A stretch of DNA of 64,000 nt from Butyricimonas sp. Marseille-P3923 (GCF_900184685.1 NZ_FXXL01000007.1:2375331-2439330); one strand, 5' to 3'. Numbered from the stretch's first letter, positions 11,301 to 19,785 are shown. Numbers and translations are program-made. Notes: generated by a model not told the origin, from the letters alone.

Positions 11301-11800
11301 CCATCGATATCAGTCACGACACCTAAAGTAGTACCTTTGATAAGCACGGTAACCCCCGGAAGAGTTATCCCCTTCTCGTCCATAACCTTCCCTTTGATTT
11401 TCCTGAAAGTTTCTTTTTTCTCGTCATCACCTCCTTCCTTCTTCGAAATAACCAGAAAATCGTCTACCATTTTACACTCCAATCCGCTGCCTTTCAGTGC
11501 CTCATTCAAAGCATCTTTGGCATTTACATTCGTCAGCCGAACGGTTACGCGTGACATATTCTTCAACAAGGTGTTATTATACACCACCACGTAACCGGAC
11601 TGCGCTTCCACTTCCTTTATGATGTCTTCAATCAGAGCATCCTTAAAGGAAATACTAACTCTTTCCTGTGCAACTCCTGTTTCAGCATGTAACTGGAACA
11701 GAGTTACAAAAACGATCAATAATTGCAATCGCATAATTTTCCATAGTTTAGACCATACTTTTCCCTCCCGGAAAAGTTCATCCGTTAAATTTTTTTTCAT
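8375..11800 (-). CDS. SusC/RagA family TonB-linked outer membrane protein with STN domain
   Basis: The 1141-residue protein has a long N-terminal signal region. An STN (secretin/TonB) domain follows at about 45-118, then a carboxypeptidase-regulatory-like domain at about 136-222 (KGKVMDEKGITLPGVTVLIKG). The plug region starts with EVVVTGYANIRKESFTG, includes DAAASAMYGSRAANGVVVI, and leads into a large beta barrel ending in a terminal Phe. It imports ligand across the outer membrane with energy from TonB. The STN domain is the part that signals to FecR-type anti-sigma factors. Together with the FecR and ECF sigma genes immediately upstream, this predicts cargo-dependent induction of the locus. 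Confidence 0.97.
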   Translation of the reverse strand: MKKNLTDELFREGKVWSKLWKIMRLQLLIVFVTLFQLHAETGVAQERVSISFKDALIEDIIKEVEAQSGYVVVYNNTLLKNMSRVTVRLTNVNAKDALNEALKGSGLECKMVDDFLVISKKEGGDDEKKETFRKIKGKVMDEKGITLPGVTVLIKGTTLGVVTDIDGKFSIEVPKMDSTILVFSFVGMVTKEYRLPKDPKDDAKEISIRLQEDVKEMQEVVVTGYANIRKESFTGNSVTVKREDLLKVSKTNVIQALQTFDPSFRIQQNNQWGSDPNNVPELYIRGRSGIGVKDLDRKKNLSKSELENNPNLPTFIMDGFQISVEKLYDMDPNRIESITILKDAAASAMYGSRAANGVVVITTVAPVPGKVSVSYSMTGTVTAPDLTDYNLMNAKEKLEAEVAAGIYKAANYSDQNKYDVEYNGKLNNVAHGVDTYWLAKPLQTAFNHKHSLYIEGGTNDIRFGLDMLYNNEDGVMKKSYRDRMGVGFYIDYRIGSFQVKNYISYNITRSEESPYGTFSDYTSKQPYDEYKDADGNYLKQTFNWHGGSSSELKNPLYEAGLKSFNKSQVDELINNLSANWYVNNYLQIKGQFSLTKKNTKSDDFIDPKSMRNGKVLSAANSSSGELRTSAGDGFDWDLNAFLAYNRTISGHNINLNIGINATSTHTSTTSAFYRGFPSGSLHSPNYAQEIVEKPTVSQNSTRLFGVLGSLNYTYNNIYLLDLSVRTDGSSEFGSDKRFAPFWSGGLGINLHNYEFMKKYGYIDVLKIRGSYGVTGKVNFPPYAAQTIYQILSEEWYKTGFGASLMALGNKELAWEKTKELDLGIDVQLFNGGLQMEFSYYRKKTIDLINDVTIESAAGFTTYMDNLGEVMNKGYEIQLKSDVFRNNDWYVSVFGNLAHNKNEILKVSESLKAYNDAVDKNFAESNAYDGSTSKPITKYQEGGSLTSIYAMKSLGIDPATGQEMLVNRDGSVTYTWNSSEQVVVGNTEPKAQGTFGFNVNYKNFTLYTTFMYEFGGQQYNQTLVDKVENANLYTSNVDKRVFTNRWKKPGDKAKFKALETGRNGIETTNPTERFVQDYNVVTLNSITLGYDFNSELIKKAHLGMLRLEVGANDLFRISSVKAERGLSYPFARSVNFSIKATF

Positions 11801-11887
11801 AGATTTGTATAACTATTTATTTAAAATTCTCTCTTGCAGGAGAGGGTTATTAAAGAAAAAAAGGGGAAGAGGCCAATCTTCCTCTTT

Positions 11888-13075
11888 TTATTTTTTACTT
11901 ATCCATATCGTTCCATCTTTTTGTATTGAAAATTTTAATGATTGAGTATTTTCCAACAATTTAAGAATAAAATCTATCGGTCTGTTACGCAAAGCTGCAC
12001 CGGAAAAACAGACATCCCGTAAAGACTCGTCCGAAAAATAAAACTTCACATCATACCAACGTCCCAATGCCTCGGTAATCTCAGATAAAGGAGTGTCGTA
12101 AAAATAAAAAGTCCCGTGACGCCAAGAAGTATAATACTTCAAGTCAACCTCTTTTACCGTGATTTCCTTGGACGTTTTATCGTAAACGGCATGCTCCCCG
12201 ACATTCACCCTCTTCATCGAATGATCACCCCATAGATTTATTTTCCCAGAAGTCAATGTCGCACTACAATCCCCTTTTTCCGGATAACAGGAAGCATTAA
12301 ACGAGGTTCCCGTCACTTCAATTCTCGCATCCCCCATCAACACGTTAAAAGGTCGCTTTGCATCTTTTTTCACTTCAAAATACGCCTCTCCCGTCAACTT
12401 AACTTCCCGGGTATCTTGCCCGAAGCACAACGGGTATTCCATCTTCGTTTCAGAATTCAACCATACTTTCGTTCCATCCGACAAGATCAGCATATACTCT
12501 CCCCCGCGAGGTACGACAATCTTATTATATACCAATTTACCGACTTTATCCGTTTCGCGCAAAGAATCATAATAATTCAATGTATTACTCTTATCCCGGA
12601 ATAGAATTTCCTGATCAAAATAACCGTCCCGTATCGTAGAATCACTTACATCCTTAAGATTAATCTCCCGCCCATCAGACAAATAAAGAATAGCCTTCGC
12701 TTCCCCCGGTTGAATATCGTACTTTGCAATCACGGGGATATTTGTATTTTCCGTCGTACGATCAAAAACATAATAAGCCACGAGTCCTGCTAACAAGGGG
12801 AATACTATCGCTGCCGCGTACTTTAACCACGAATATCTCCGCATAACGGGCGACGGCTTCACTTGTTTCATGACTTTACCCAAGGCCAGTGGTTTATCCA
12901 AACGGTCATATCCTTTTAGCAAAGCACCGCATTGAATAATTGATCGGATATCCTTATAAGCACGTTTATTCTCGTCGGAAGCCTCAAGCCATTCTCGCAA
13001 ACAGGCTTTTTCTTCCCCGGAACATTCATCTCGAGAATCCCGCCATATTATATCTTCTATTTCTTCTTTCATCAT
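11888..13075 (-). CDS. FecR family anti-sigma factor
   Basis: The 395-residue protein has an N-terminal cytoplasmic region that would bind the sigma factor, then one membrane segment at about 85-105 (YAAAIVFPLLAGLVAYYVF). A periplasmic FecR domain covers about 180-285 (VPRGGEYMLILSDGTKVWLNS and LTGEAYFEV are typical). A C-terminal DUF4974-like domain spans about 320-390. It sits between the sigma gene and susC. The expected role is to hold the ECF sigma until the SusC STN domain reports ligand. Confidence 0.95.
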   Translation of the reverse strand: MMKEEIEDIIWRDSRDECSGEEKACLREWLEASDENKRAYKDIRSIIQCGALLKGYDRLDKPLALGKVMKQVKPSPVMRRYSWLKYAAAIVFPLLAGLVAYYVFDRTTENTNIPVIAKYDIQPGEAKAILYLSDGREINLKDVSDSTIRDGYFDQEILFRDKSNTLNYYDSLRETDKVGKLVYNKIVVPRGGEYMLILSDGTKVWLNSETKMEYPLCFGQDTREVKLTGEAYFEVKKDAKRPFNVLMGDARIEVTGTSFNASCYPEKGDCSATLTSGKINLWGDHSMKRVNVGEHAVYDKTSKEITVKEVDLKYYTSWRHGTFYFYDTPLSEITEALGRWYDVKFYFSDESLRDVCFSGAALRNRPIDFILKLLENTQSLKFSIQKDGTIWISKK

Positions 13076-13133
13076 AATCCAATATCAATTCTTTACATAG
13101 AAGACGAAAAAAAACAGAAACGGGTGAAAGAAA

Positions 13134-13682
13134 TTACTCGAAAATCGTGAAAAAAGTAAGAAATAATTTGAAATCTTCTTTGTTCAAGCTCTCCCGAAGA
13201 AGCTTTAAGCTTCTGGATAGCTGCGTTTTGATCGTGTTCAAGGAAACATGCATTTCGTCTGCAACTTCCTTGTATTTTTTGTTATCCACGCAGATAGCGA
13301 CAAACACATAGCGACATTTTTCCGGCAAAGCTTCTATCGCCTCCAACAATTTATCCATTGTAGAATCTTCCTCCGATTCCGTATGGAAAAAATATTCCAA
13401 TTGATCTGCTAATGAATTTATATCAACCGTATCGTACTTTTTAGCCCGCGACAGATCAATACATGCATTACGCACCATCCGGTATAAATAAGAACGAGCA
13501 GACATAGTCTCTGTCCCCTCCTGAAAAATATCCCAAAATCTCACGAACACGTCCTGCACGATATCCTCCGCCTCAGAAAAATCACCGCAAAACCTTACCG
13601 CATACAAGCACAAAGCCTTGTAGTTTTTGTTAAACAGTTCAACAAACAATTTTTCTTTATGTACTAATTCTGAAGACATCAC
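13134..13682 (-). CDS. ECF RNA polymerase sigma-70 factor
   Basis: The 182-residue protein has a region 2 segment (YAVRFCGDFSEAEDIVQDVFVRFWD) and a region 4 helix-turn-helix (YKEVADEMHVSLNTIKTQLSRSLKLLR). The size and motifs match the Bacteroidales ECF sigma family paired with FecR. It is first in the minus-strand locus, 58 bases before FecR, and probably drives transcription of susC and the downstream genes. Confidence 0.95.
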   Translation of the reverse strand: MMSSELVHKEKLFVELFNKNYKALCLYAVRFCGDFSEAEDIVQDVFVRFWDIFQEGTETMSARSYLYRMVRNACIDLSRAKKYDTVDINSLADQLEYFFHTESEEDSTMDKLLEAIEALPEKCRYVFVAICVDNKKYKEVADEMHVSLNTIKTQLSRSLKLLRESLNKEDFKLFLTFFTIFE

Positions 13683-13886
13683 CTTCGTTTTTTAAGCACA
13701 ATACCATCTAATTGCGCACGTAAAAATATAAAATAATTTCGGTCCATTTATTGAACATCTTATTTTTAAATTATAAACCGACTTTTTTCTATTTAGAAAC
13801 GAAGGACAATAGCATTATAAAATATCATTGCCGTTCCGATCATTCTCAACTGGATTAGTATTCTTTATCAAAAAGTTATCTCACTG

Positions 13887-13998
13887 AAATAATACCCCTT
13901 GCTCGAAGCCCTCACGAAGCTTCGCCAGAGCATCGCTACACGGAGCTATTCGAGCCACGGGGTATCTTCCGGACAGCTTCGAGGGAGGGGTATTATTT
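13887..13998. repeat. 112-bp palindromic intergenic element
   Basis: The left arm at 13887-13908 and right arm at 13977-13998 are inverted copies, agreeing at all but two of 22 positions. Each arm carries AAATAATACCCC and CTCGAAG words. The space between holds a perfect 10-base palindrome CGAAGCTTCG at 13915-13924 and more CGAAGC/GCTTCG and GGCTCGAA-like words in both orientations. It has no ORF and lies between the argF terminator and the ECF sigma gene. It could be a MITE-like or REP-like element. The two arms would form a long hairpin in either strand. Confidence 0.75.
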
Positions 13999-14034
13999 CC
14001 CAATAATTACCATTAATCTCCATGGTTATAACGG

Positions 14035-14072
14035 AAGAAACCCGCTTGATAACAAAATCAAGCGGGTTTCTT
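14035..14072. terminator. Bidirectional intrinsic terminator downstream of argF
   Basis: A perfect 14-bp stem, GAAACCCGCTTGAT (14037-14050) with ATCAAGCGGGTTTC (14057-14070), surrounds a 6-base loop. A and T flanks extend the pairing by two bases. On the minus strand it ends the argF transcript, 45 bases after the stop codon. Confidence 0.85.
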
Positions 14073-14116
14073 TATACAATATAATCGGGTATTTCTACCG
14101 ATCATGAACCAAATCT

Positions 14117-15118
14117 TTAGTCACCCAAAGTAGCAACCATCACAGCCTTGATCGTGTGCATACGGTTCTCTGCCTCATCGAACACGATAGAATTTGCAGA
14201 CTCGAACACGTCTTCGGTTACTTCCAATCCGTTCATGCCGAATTGTTTGTAAACATCACGACCTACTTGAGTATCAAGGTTATGATATGCCGGCAAGCAG
14301 TGCATGAATTTGCAGTTCTTGTTTCCGGTCAATTCCATAACTTTAGCATTCACTTGATACGGGGTCAACAATTTGATACGTTCTGCCCATACCTCAGCAG
14401 GTTCACCCATAGATACCCATACGTCAGTGTACAGGAAGTCGCAACCTTTCACTCCTTCTTCCACGTTATCGGTAATGGTAACTGTAGCTCCGGTTTCTTC
14501 AGCGATAGCCTTGCAAGTAGCAACCAACTCGGCATCCGGTTGCAATTCTTTCGGGGCAACAATGCGTACATCCATACCCATCTTAGCACCACCAACCATC
14601 AAAGAGTTACCCATGTTGAAACGGGCATCACCAAGATAAGCGAAAGTCACTTTGTTTAAAGGCTTATCGGTATGTTCCATCATGGTCAGGAAGTCTGCCA
14701 GAATCTGAGTCGGGTGGAATTCGTTGGTCAAACCGTTCCATACAGGTACACCTGCATATTGAGCCAATTCCTCAACAATAGCTTGTCCGAAACCGCGGTA
14801 CTCGATACCATCATACATACGTCCCAATACACGAGCCGTATCAGCCATGGATTCTTTCACGCCAATCTGAGATCCGGAAGGACCAAGATAGGTCACGTGA
14901 GCACCTTGATCATGAGCAGCTACTTCGAACGCGCAACGGGTACGGGTAGAAGTTTTCTCGAAAATCAAAGCAATATTTTTACCTTTCAAACGAGGTTGTT
15001 CAGTTCCGGCATATTTTGCTTTTTTCAAATCAGCAGCCAAATCCAACATGTATTTGATCTCTTTCGGAGTGAAGTCCAACAACTTCAAGAAATTTCTGTT
15101 TCTCAAATTAAAAGCCAT
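14117..15118 (-). CDS. argF: Ornithine carbamoyltransferase
   Basis: The 333-residue protein has the carbamoyl-phosphate motif STRTR at 57-61 and the HCLP motif near residue 273 ([11 protein letters not shown]). The ornithine-binding region DVWVSMGE lies at about 232-239. The length and the sequence around STRTR ([19 protein letters not shown]) resemble catabolic ArcB-type enzymes. The adjacent carbamate kinase gene on the same strand supports citrulline breakdown, with formation of carbamoyl phosphate and then ATP. No arginine deiminase is in the window. The enzyme could also serve arginine biosynthesis; sequence alone does not decide, so arcB is an alternative name. Confidence 0.95.
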   Translation of the reverse strand: MAFNLRNRNFLKLLDFTPKEIKYMLDLAADLKKAKYAGTEQPRLKGKNIALIFEKTSTRTRCAFEVAAHDQGAHVTYLGPSGSQIGVKESMADTARVLGRMYDGIEYRGFGQAIVEELAQYAGVPVWNGLTNEFHPTQILADFLTMMEHTDKPLNKVTFAYLGDARFNMGNSLMVGGAKMGMDVRIVAPKELQPDAELVATCKAIAEETGATVTITDNVEEGVKGCDFLYTDVWVSMGEPAEVWAERIKLLTPYQVNAKVMELTGNKNCKFMHCLPAYHNLDTQVGRDVYKQFGMNGLEVTEDVFESANSIVFDEAENRMHTIKAVMVATLGD

Positions 15119-15173
15119 AACTTTATTAATTTTAGATTTATAATTTTAAATTTCAGATTCATTATTTATGGAC

Positions 15174-15181
15174 AAAAGTAC
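15174..15181 (-). promoter_or_regulatory. -7 element of a promoter for argF
   Basis: The complement reads TACTTTTG, matching the Bacteroidota -7 consensus TAnnTTTG, 56 bases upstream of the argF start. No clear TTTG stands 20 bases further upstream, so the -33 part is weak. It suggests argF can be transcribed independently of arcC. Confidence 0.5.
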
Positions 15182-15236
15182 AATATCCCATCGAGAATTA
15201 AAAACTCATTTCCAGTTTTCAACTCTCCATTTTCAA

Positions 15237-16205
15237 TTATCTTCTATCGTCCTCGTATTCCATCGTGATTTTGGAACCGTAACGTCTGTCTTCCAACTTT
15301 GTGGCTTCGGTAATCACTGATTTTTTTCCACCATTCTTAACAAAACGCAAACAAGCACGAATTTTCGGTGCCATACTTCCCTCTGCAAACACTCCTTCTT
15401 CCATGTATTTCATCGTATCGGCATAATCCAAGAATTCCAATTTCTGTTGCGACGGTTTCTTGAAGTCCTTATAAATATAAGGAACATCCGTCAAGATATA
15501 GAACTCGTCCGCTTTCACTCTCGTACCTACCATAGCGGAAGCCAAATCCTTGTCGATAACACCTTCCAACGGCTGGATGTCACCCTTCTCGTCGATATAC
15601 ACGGGGATACCGCCACCTCCGGTAGTGATCACGATATTACCTTCGCGAGCCAAACGTTCCACCAAATCGGCATTCATAAAATCTTTCGGGTCCGGGGAAG
15701 GAACCACCCGACGCCATCCGCCTTCAACCTTGATCTCTTCCTTGAAAACCCATCCTTTCTCGGCTGCCAGTTTATCCGCCTCTTCTTTCGTGTATATCTT
15801 ACCCACGCGCTTGGTCGGATTCTGCATCGCCGGATCATTCTTGTCCACGATCACTTGGGATACCATCGAGATCACGTTACGTTGCAGACCGTGCTCTTTC
15901 AAAATATTTCTCAAGTTACGTTCGATCATGTAGCCGATCTGTCCTTGCGTGAAAGCCACACAAGTGTCCAAAGGCATGGCAGCGTTACCGTACATCTCTA
16001 CACCGGCAGCATTATCCATAAGCACGTTTCCTACCTGAGGACCGTTTCCGTGCGAAATAATCAAATTATACCCTTCCTTAATCAAGTATATTAAATTTTC
16101 CAACGTATCTACCGTGTTGGCATTTTGCTCCTCGATAGTTCCTTTCTGGTTTCCTCTCAAAAGAGCGTTTCCACCTAACGCAACAACCGCTAACTTCTTT
16201 TCCAT
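15237..16205 (-). CDS. arcC: Carbamate kinase
   Basis: The 322-residue protein belongs to the amino-acid kinase family. Its N-terminus VVALGGNALLRGNQKGT and the SHGNGPQVGN motif at about 52-61 are typical of carbamate kinase. ITTGGGGIPV and DKDLASA, further along, match the family's nucleotide and substrate regions. It makes ATP from carbamoyl phosphate and ADP in the cytoplasm. It lies 118 bases upstream of argF on the same strand, as in arginine or citrulline fermentation gene sets. A TAGCTTTG -7-like element lies at the complement of 16258-16265. Confidence 0.96.
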   Translation of the reverse strand: MEKKLAVVALGGNALLRGNQKGTIEEQNANTVDTLENLIYLIKEGYNLIISHGNGPQVGNVLMDNAAGVEMYGNAAMPLDTCVAFTQGQIGYMIERNLRNILKEHGLQRNVISMVSQVIVDKNDPAMQNPTKRVGKIYTKEEADKLAAEKGWVFKEEIKVEGGWRRVVPSPDPKDFMNADLVERLAREGNIVITTGGGGIPVYIDEKGDIQPLEGVIDKDLASAMVGTRVKADEFYILTDVPYIYKDFKKPSQQKLEFLDYADTMKYMEEGVFAEGSMAPKIRACLRFVKNGGKKSVITEATKLEDRRYGSKITMEYEDDRR

Positions 16206-16445
16206 TACTGATATTTTATTGTTATTCTTCTTTTTGTCTAAAAAAATTCCGAAAGCACAAAGCTAACGAAATTAGTTACACAAAAAATAGCCAATTTTCA
16301 TTTTTATCAAATCACAAATCACTGTATATCAATTCGCTGTATAAATATTCTTCCCGTTTTTATAAATATGCAGCGCGAAAACCATGTTTTTGCCTGCTCG
16401 GAAAAAAAAATAATGGATAATGGTTCTTAACCGCCTCTTTTTTTG

Positions 16446-16453
16446 TACCTTTG
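16446..16453 (+). promoter_or_regulatory. -7 element immediately before the ftsB-like start codon
   Basis: TACCTTTG matches TAnnTTTG exactly and ends only four bases before the ATG at 16458. Transcription would be expected to begin at or within a few bases of the ATG, giving a leaderless or nearly leaderless mRNA. This also rules out the upstream TTG at 16443 as a start, because it would lie inside the promoter. Confidence 0.6.
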
Positions 16454-16457
16454 CACA

Positions 16458-16769
16458 ATGCAAGACGAAAACAAACGATCATCGAGAAATTTGTTTCAGC
16501 GATTTGCCAACAAATACACTATCGTGGGGTTGCTATTTGTTATATGGATCGCGTTGTTCGATAAATACAGTTTTATCGATCAGTTACAGTTGCGCTCAAA
16601 AATCAGCCAGATGGAGAAAGAAAAAAATTACTACCGGAAAAAGGTTGAAGAAGATAAACGCAAAAAAGATGAATTGTTAGGGAATCGGGATAACCTCGAA
16701 AAGTTCGCCAGAGAACAGTACTTGATGAAAAAAGAGAACGAGGATATTTTTATTATCGTAAAGGAATAG
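16458..16769 (+). CDS. Septum formation initiator family protein (FtsB/DivIC-like)
   Basis: The 103-residue protein has a short cytoplasmic N-terminus, one membrane segment (YTIVGLLFVIWIALFD) and an extracytoplasmic coiled coil rich in Lys/Glu. The end, ARE-QYLMKKENEDIFIIVKE, is typical of DivIC/FtsB. It is expected to act in the divisome with FtsL-like partners. The ATG at 16458 is chosen over TTG at 16443 because of the promoter overlap. It is first in a tight plus-strand cluster with ruvX and def. Confidence 0.88.
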   Translation: MQDENKRSSRNLFQRFANKYTIVGLLFVIWIALFDKYSFIDQLQLRSKISQMEKEKNYYRKKVEEDKRKKDELLGNRDNLEKFAREQYLMKKENEDIFIIVKE

Positions 16770-16773
16770 GGTA

Positions 16774-17199
16774 TTGGGAAGGATTGTTGCTATTGATTAC
16801 GGGAAAAAAAGGGTTGGCATAGCGGTCACGGATCCATGCAAGATCATCGCCAACAGTCTAACGACAGTCAAATCACACGAGGTTTTACAATTTCTACAAG
16901 ATTACTGCTCGAAAGAAAAGGTAGACCTTTTTGTCGTGGGACACCCCAAACAAATGAATAACACGGACTCTGAAAGCATGACTTACATCAAGCCGTTTCT
17001 CGTCGCACTCAAACGTAAACTCCCGGACATCCCCATCGTCATGTATGACGAACGCTTCACCTCAGTCTTGGCACACAAGGCGTTGCTAGAAGGAGGAGCC
17101 AAGAAAAAACAACGTCAGGATAAAGCAGTTATCGACGCCATCAGTGCCACGATCATATTGCAATCCTACATGGAATCACAAAGAAACATGAATATTTAA
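16774..17199 (+). CDS. ruvX: RuvX/YqgF family Holliday-junction resolvase-like / pre-16S rRNA nuclease
   Basis: The 141-residue protein has the RNase H-like first strand AIDYGKKRVGIAVTDP with the catalytic Asp. VVGHPKQMNNTDS follows, then DERFTS and a C-terminal QDKAVIDAISATIILQ segment with the last acidic residue. The start must be TTG at 16774, because no ATG lies in frame upstream. An AAGGA Shine-Dalgarno sequence lies at about 16761-16765 and the previous stop is four bases away, which suggests coupled translation. Confidence 0.92.
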   Translation: MGRIVAIDYGKKRVGIAVTDPCKIIANSLTTVKSHEVLQFLQDYCSKEKVDLFVVGHPKQMNNTDSESMTYIKPFLVALKRKLPDIPIVMYDERFTSVLAHKALLEGGAKKKQRQDKAVIDAISATIILQSYMESQRNMNI

Positions 17200-17200
17200 T

Positions 17201-17755
17201 ATGCTGTTACCTATTTACATTTACGGACATCCGAAACTTCGGAAAGTATCCGAGGACATTACCCCGGAATACGAGGGGTTAAGCAAACTGCTCGATGACA
17301 TGTGGCAAACCATGTACGAGTCAGACGGGGTGGGATTAGCTGCCCCGCAAGTCGGGAAAAACATACGCATTTTCGTGATTGACGGAAGCCCATTTGAAGA
17401 AATTGACCCGGACTGTAAAGATTTCAAGAAAGCTTTTATCAACGCGCATATACTGGAACGTTCCGGGGAAGAGGTGCCTTTCAATGAAGGCTGCTTGAGT
17501 ATTCCCGGCATTCACGAGGACGTGATGAGAAAAGATCATATAAAAATCGCCTATCGGGACGAGAACTGGGTAGAACACGTGGAAGAATTCACGGGCACCC
17601 GCGCACGCATCATCCAACACGAATATGATCACTTGGACGGAATCATGTTCACGGACCACTTGTCTGCTCTGAAAAAACGTTTATTAAAAGGAAAGTTGAG
17701 TAATATCAGTGCCGGGAAATTCAAACAAAACTACCGGGTAGTTTTGCCGAAATAG
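17201..17755 (+). CDS. def: Peptide deformylase
   Basis: The 184-residue protein carries all three family motifs: GVGLAAPQ at 43-50, EGCLS at 96-100, and HEYDH at 140-144, which supplies two metal-binding His and the catalytic Glu. Cys98 is the third metal ligand. It removes the formyl group from new proteins. It begins one base after the ruvX stop codon, so translation is probably coupled. Confidence 0.98.
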   Translation: MLLPIYIYGHPKLRKVSEDITPEYEGLSKLLDDMWQTMYESDGVGLAAPQVGKNIRIFVIDGSPFEEIDPDCKDFKKAFINAHILERSGEEVPFNEGCLSIPGIHEDVMRKDHIKIAYRDENWVEHVEEFTGTRARIIQHEYDHLDGIMFTDHLSALKKRLLKGKLSNISAGKFKQNYRVVLPK

Positions 17756-17769
17756 CCGAGGCTACGCCT

Positions 17770-19713
17770 ATGCGTCCCATTCACTGGCATCGGTATCCAT
17801 TCCTTTTCCTCGTGATTCCTTTAATCGCGGGAATTCTTGCCAGTGAATGGATGTTTGACATTCACTCCCGATTTATCCTTTACTCGATTATAGGCTCACT
17901 CCTTCTATTGACAGGAGTTGCCCGTACACGTTACGGAAAATTATTTTCTATTTTCTCGTTTCTGTTCATTTTCTTGACAGGCGTGTATTGCCATCGCCCG
18001 CAAAACCTGCCATTCGTGCCGGGTAATGTCTACACGCTGCAAGGACGCTGTGAACGGATCACTCCACCCGACAAAGCAATTATCTCCTCAAACGGGATTC
18101 GCATCTTCACGCGATACCGGGATTCTATCCGGTTTTCTGTCGGCGATTCGCTCCTGTTTGACGCCAGAGTCTATTTGCTGTCAGCCACGGGCAATCCACA
18201 TGAATTTGATTACAACACGTACCTCCGTCACCAAAACATTCAAGCCCAAGCAATTCCGATTTCGACTCCGACACGAATAGGACACTCGGAAGATTTGTAC
18301 TCTTTTTGTCATTCCCTGCAACAGCATTTGTTACATAAATTGTCAACAGTCGTGCCGGACAGCACAACCTATAACCTGCTTGCAGCCCTCTGTCTTGGAG
18401 ATCGCCAAAATCTGACTCCCGGCACGAAACAATTATTCCAAGACACGGGAACCATTCACCTGCTTGCCATTTCCGGATTACATATCGGGGCTATTTATCT
18501 TTTACTACTTTACGGGTTACGTCTTTTCAAACTACGCGATCGCAGATTCACCCTCGCACTGATTCCATTGTTATGGTTGATCACGGGTATTACCGGCTTA
18601 TCACCTTCCGCCTGCAGGGCAGCAACTATATTGAGTTTCATTATTATAGGAGAAGCATTCCGTCTGGATTATGTACCTTTAAATGCTATCGCGGCAGCAG
18701 CATTCTTCACTTTGCTTATCCAACCGACATTACTGTATTCCGTGAGTTTTCAAATGTCGTATGCCGCCTACACTGGAATTATACTTGTCTATCCGTTAAT
18801 AACCATTAAGCGTAAGGCGCTTCCCCGGCTCACACGGAAGATATACCCCCTCCTCGCCGTCAGCTTTTCCGCGCAAATTCTGACTCTCCCGATTACTGCA
18901 TACTATTTCCACACGATCAGTTTAAATGGCATTCTATTCAATCTCGTCGCCGTACCGGTTGCCACACTATTACTCTATCTCGGGGCAATCCTACTCGTGT
19001 TACCCTCTCTTATCGGCAGTTATCTCGCGTATCTTGTAACAGGTATCACTCAAATCCTGCTTTATTGCCTCCGAATATTTTCCGGTATCGCCATAAATCT
19101 GACAGAATTATACCCGACATCCTTCCATATCATCCTTATATATATTATAACTTTATCATTTATCTTATACGTGACCAGCCGACAACGCCGGATTGCCCAC
19201 TTGTTTCTAGCCTCGACATGTTTGCTTGTTATTTTCATCTACGGTTACACGTTCCACAAGCAAAACCGACAAGAAATCGTTGTTTACAATAGATATCGTC
19301 ATTCCGTGATACTCTTGAATCACAAGGGATACTATTCTCTACTGAAAAATACGGATACCATCCCAAGCCAGTTGACATACACGATAGCAAATGACCTGCA
19401 ACCGCTTCCCGAGCATGACGGATTCATCGGGGACCAAATCATTTACACGAATAAGCAACTGCAAACTCGTAAACAAACAATTACAATTGCAGATGGTACA
19501 TGTCCCACTATACCCGACCAAGGAATACTCATTATCACGGGAAATATTTTCCCTATCTCGGATACGACACAATCGTCATTTCCAAGTCAAATCATTATAG
19601 ACCATTCCAATACCCCCCGATGTATCCGGGCATGGGACGAATTTTGCATTCAAAAGCAAATCCCTCTATTTAAAACAAATGAACTAGGCTCTATCGTGAT
19701 TCCCTTAAAATAA
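17770..19713 (+). CDS. ComEC/Rec2 family competence protein, no intact metallo-beta-lactamase domain
   Basis: The 647-residue protein has an N-terminal membrane pair, a DUF4131-like region, and a Competence domain with many membrane helices. The signature AISGLHIGAIYLLLLYGL lies at about 236 and LSPSACRAA at about 278. The last 150 residues follow the final membrane helix and are soluble, but show no HXHXDH metal motif, unlike long ComEC proteins. It would form the inner-membrane DNA channel for natural transformation. It follows def by 14 bases. Confidence 0.9.
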   Translation: MRPIHWHRYPFLFLVIPLIAGILASEWMFDIHSRFILYSIIGSLLLLTGVARTRYGKLFSIFSFLFIFLTGVYCHRPQNLPFVPGNVYTLQGRCERITPPDKAIISSNGIRIFTRYRDSIRFSVGDSLLFDARVYLLSATGNPHEFDYNTYLRHQNIQAQAIPISTPTRIGHSEDLYSFCHSLQQHLLHKLSTVVPDSTTYNLLAALCLGDRQNLTPGTKQLFQDTGTIHLLAISGLHIGAIYLLLLYGLRLFKLRDRRFTLALIPLLWLITGITGLSPSACRAATILSFIIIGEAFRLDYVPLNAIAAAAFFTLLIQPTLLYSVSFQMSYAAYTGIILVYPLITIKRKALPRLTRKIYPLLAVSFSAQILTLPITAYYFHTISLNGILFNLVAVPVATLLLYLGAILLVLPSLIGSYLAYLVTGITQILLYCLRIFSGIAINLTELYPTSFHIILIYIITLSFILYVTSRQRRIAHLFLASTCLLVIFIYGYTFHKQNRQEIVVYNRYRHSVILLNHKGYYSLLKNTDTIPSQLTYTIANDLQPLPEHDGFIGDQIIYTNKQLQTRKQTITIADGTCPTIPDQGILIITGNIFPISDTTQSSFPSQIIIDHSNTPRCIRAWDEFCIQKQIPLFKTNELGSIVIPLK

Positions 19714-19785
19714 AAATTGGTTCATTTTTCTATGTAATTCGGATTATAATTCTTTATTTTGCCAGTTAATTAACACCTAACGAAA

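Noticed and set aside
13683..14034. Possible T-box, riboswitch or small gene in the gap between sigma and argF.
   Set aside because: Only the palindromic element and the terminator are recognisable; no T-box bulge, riboswitch core or ORF with a start signal was found.
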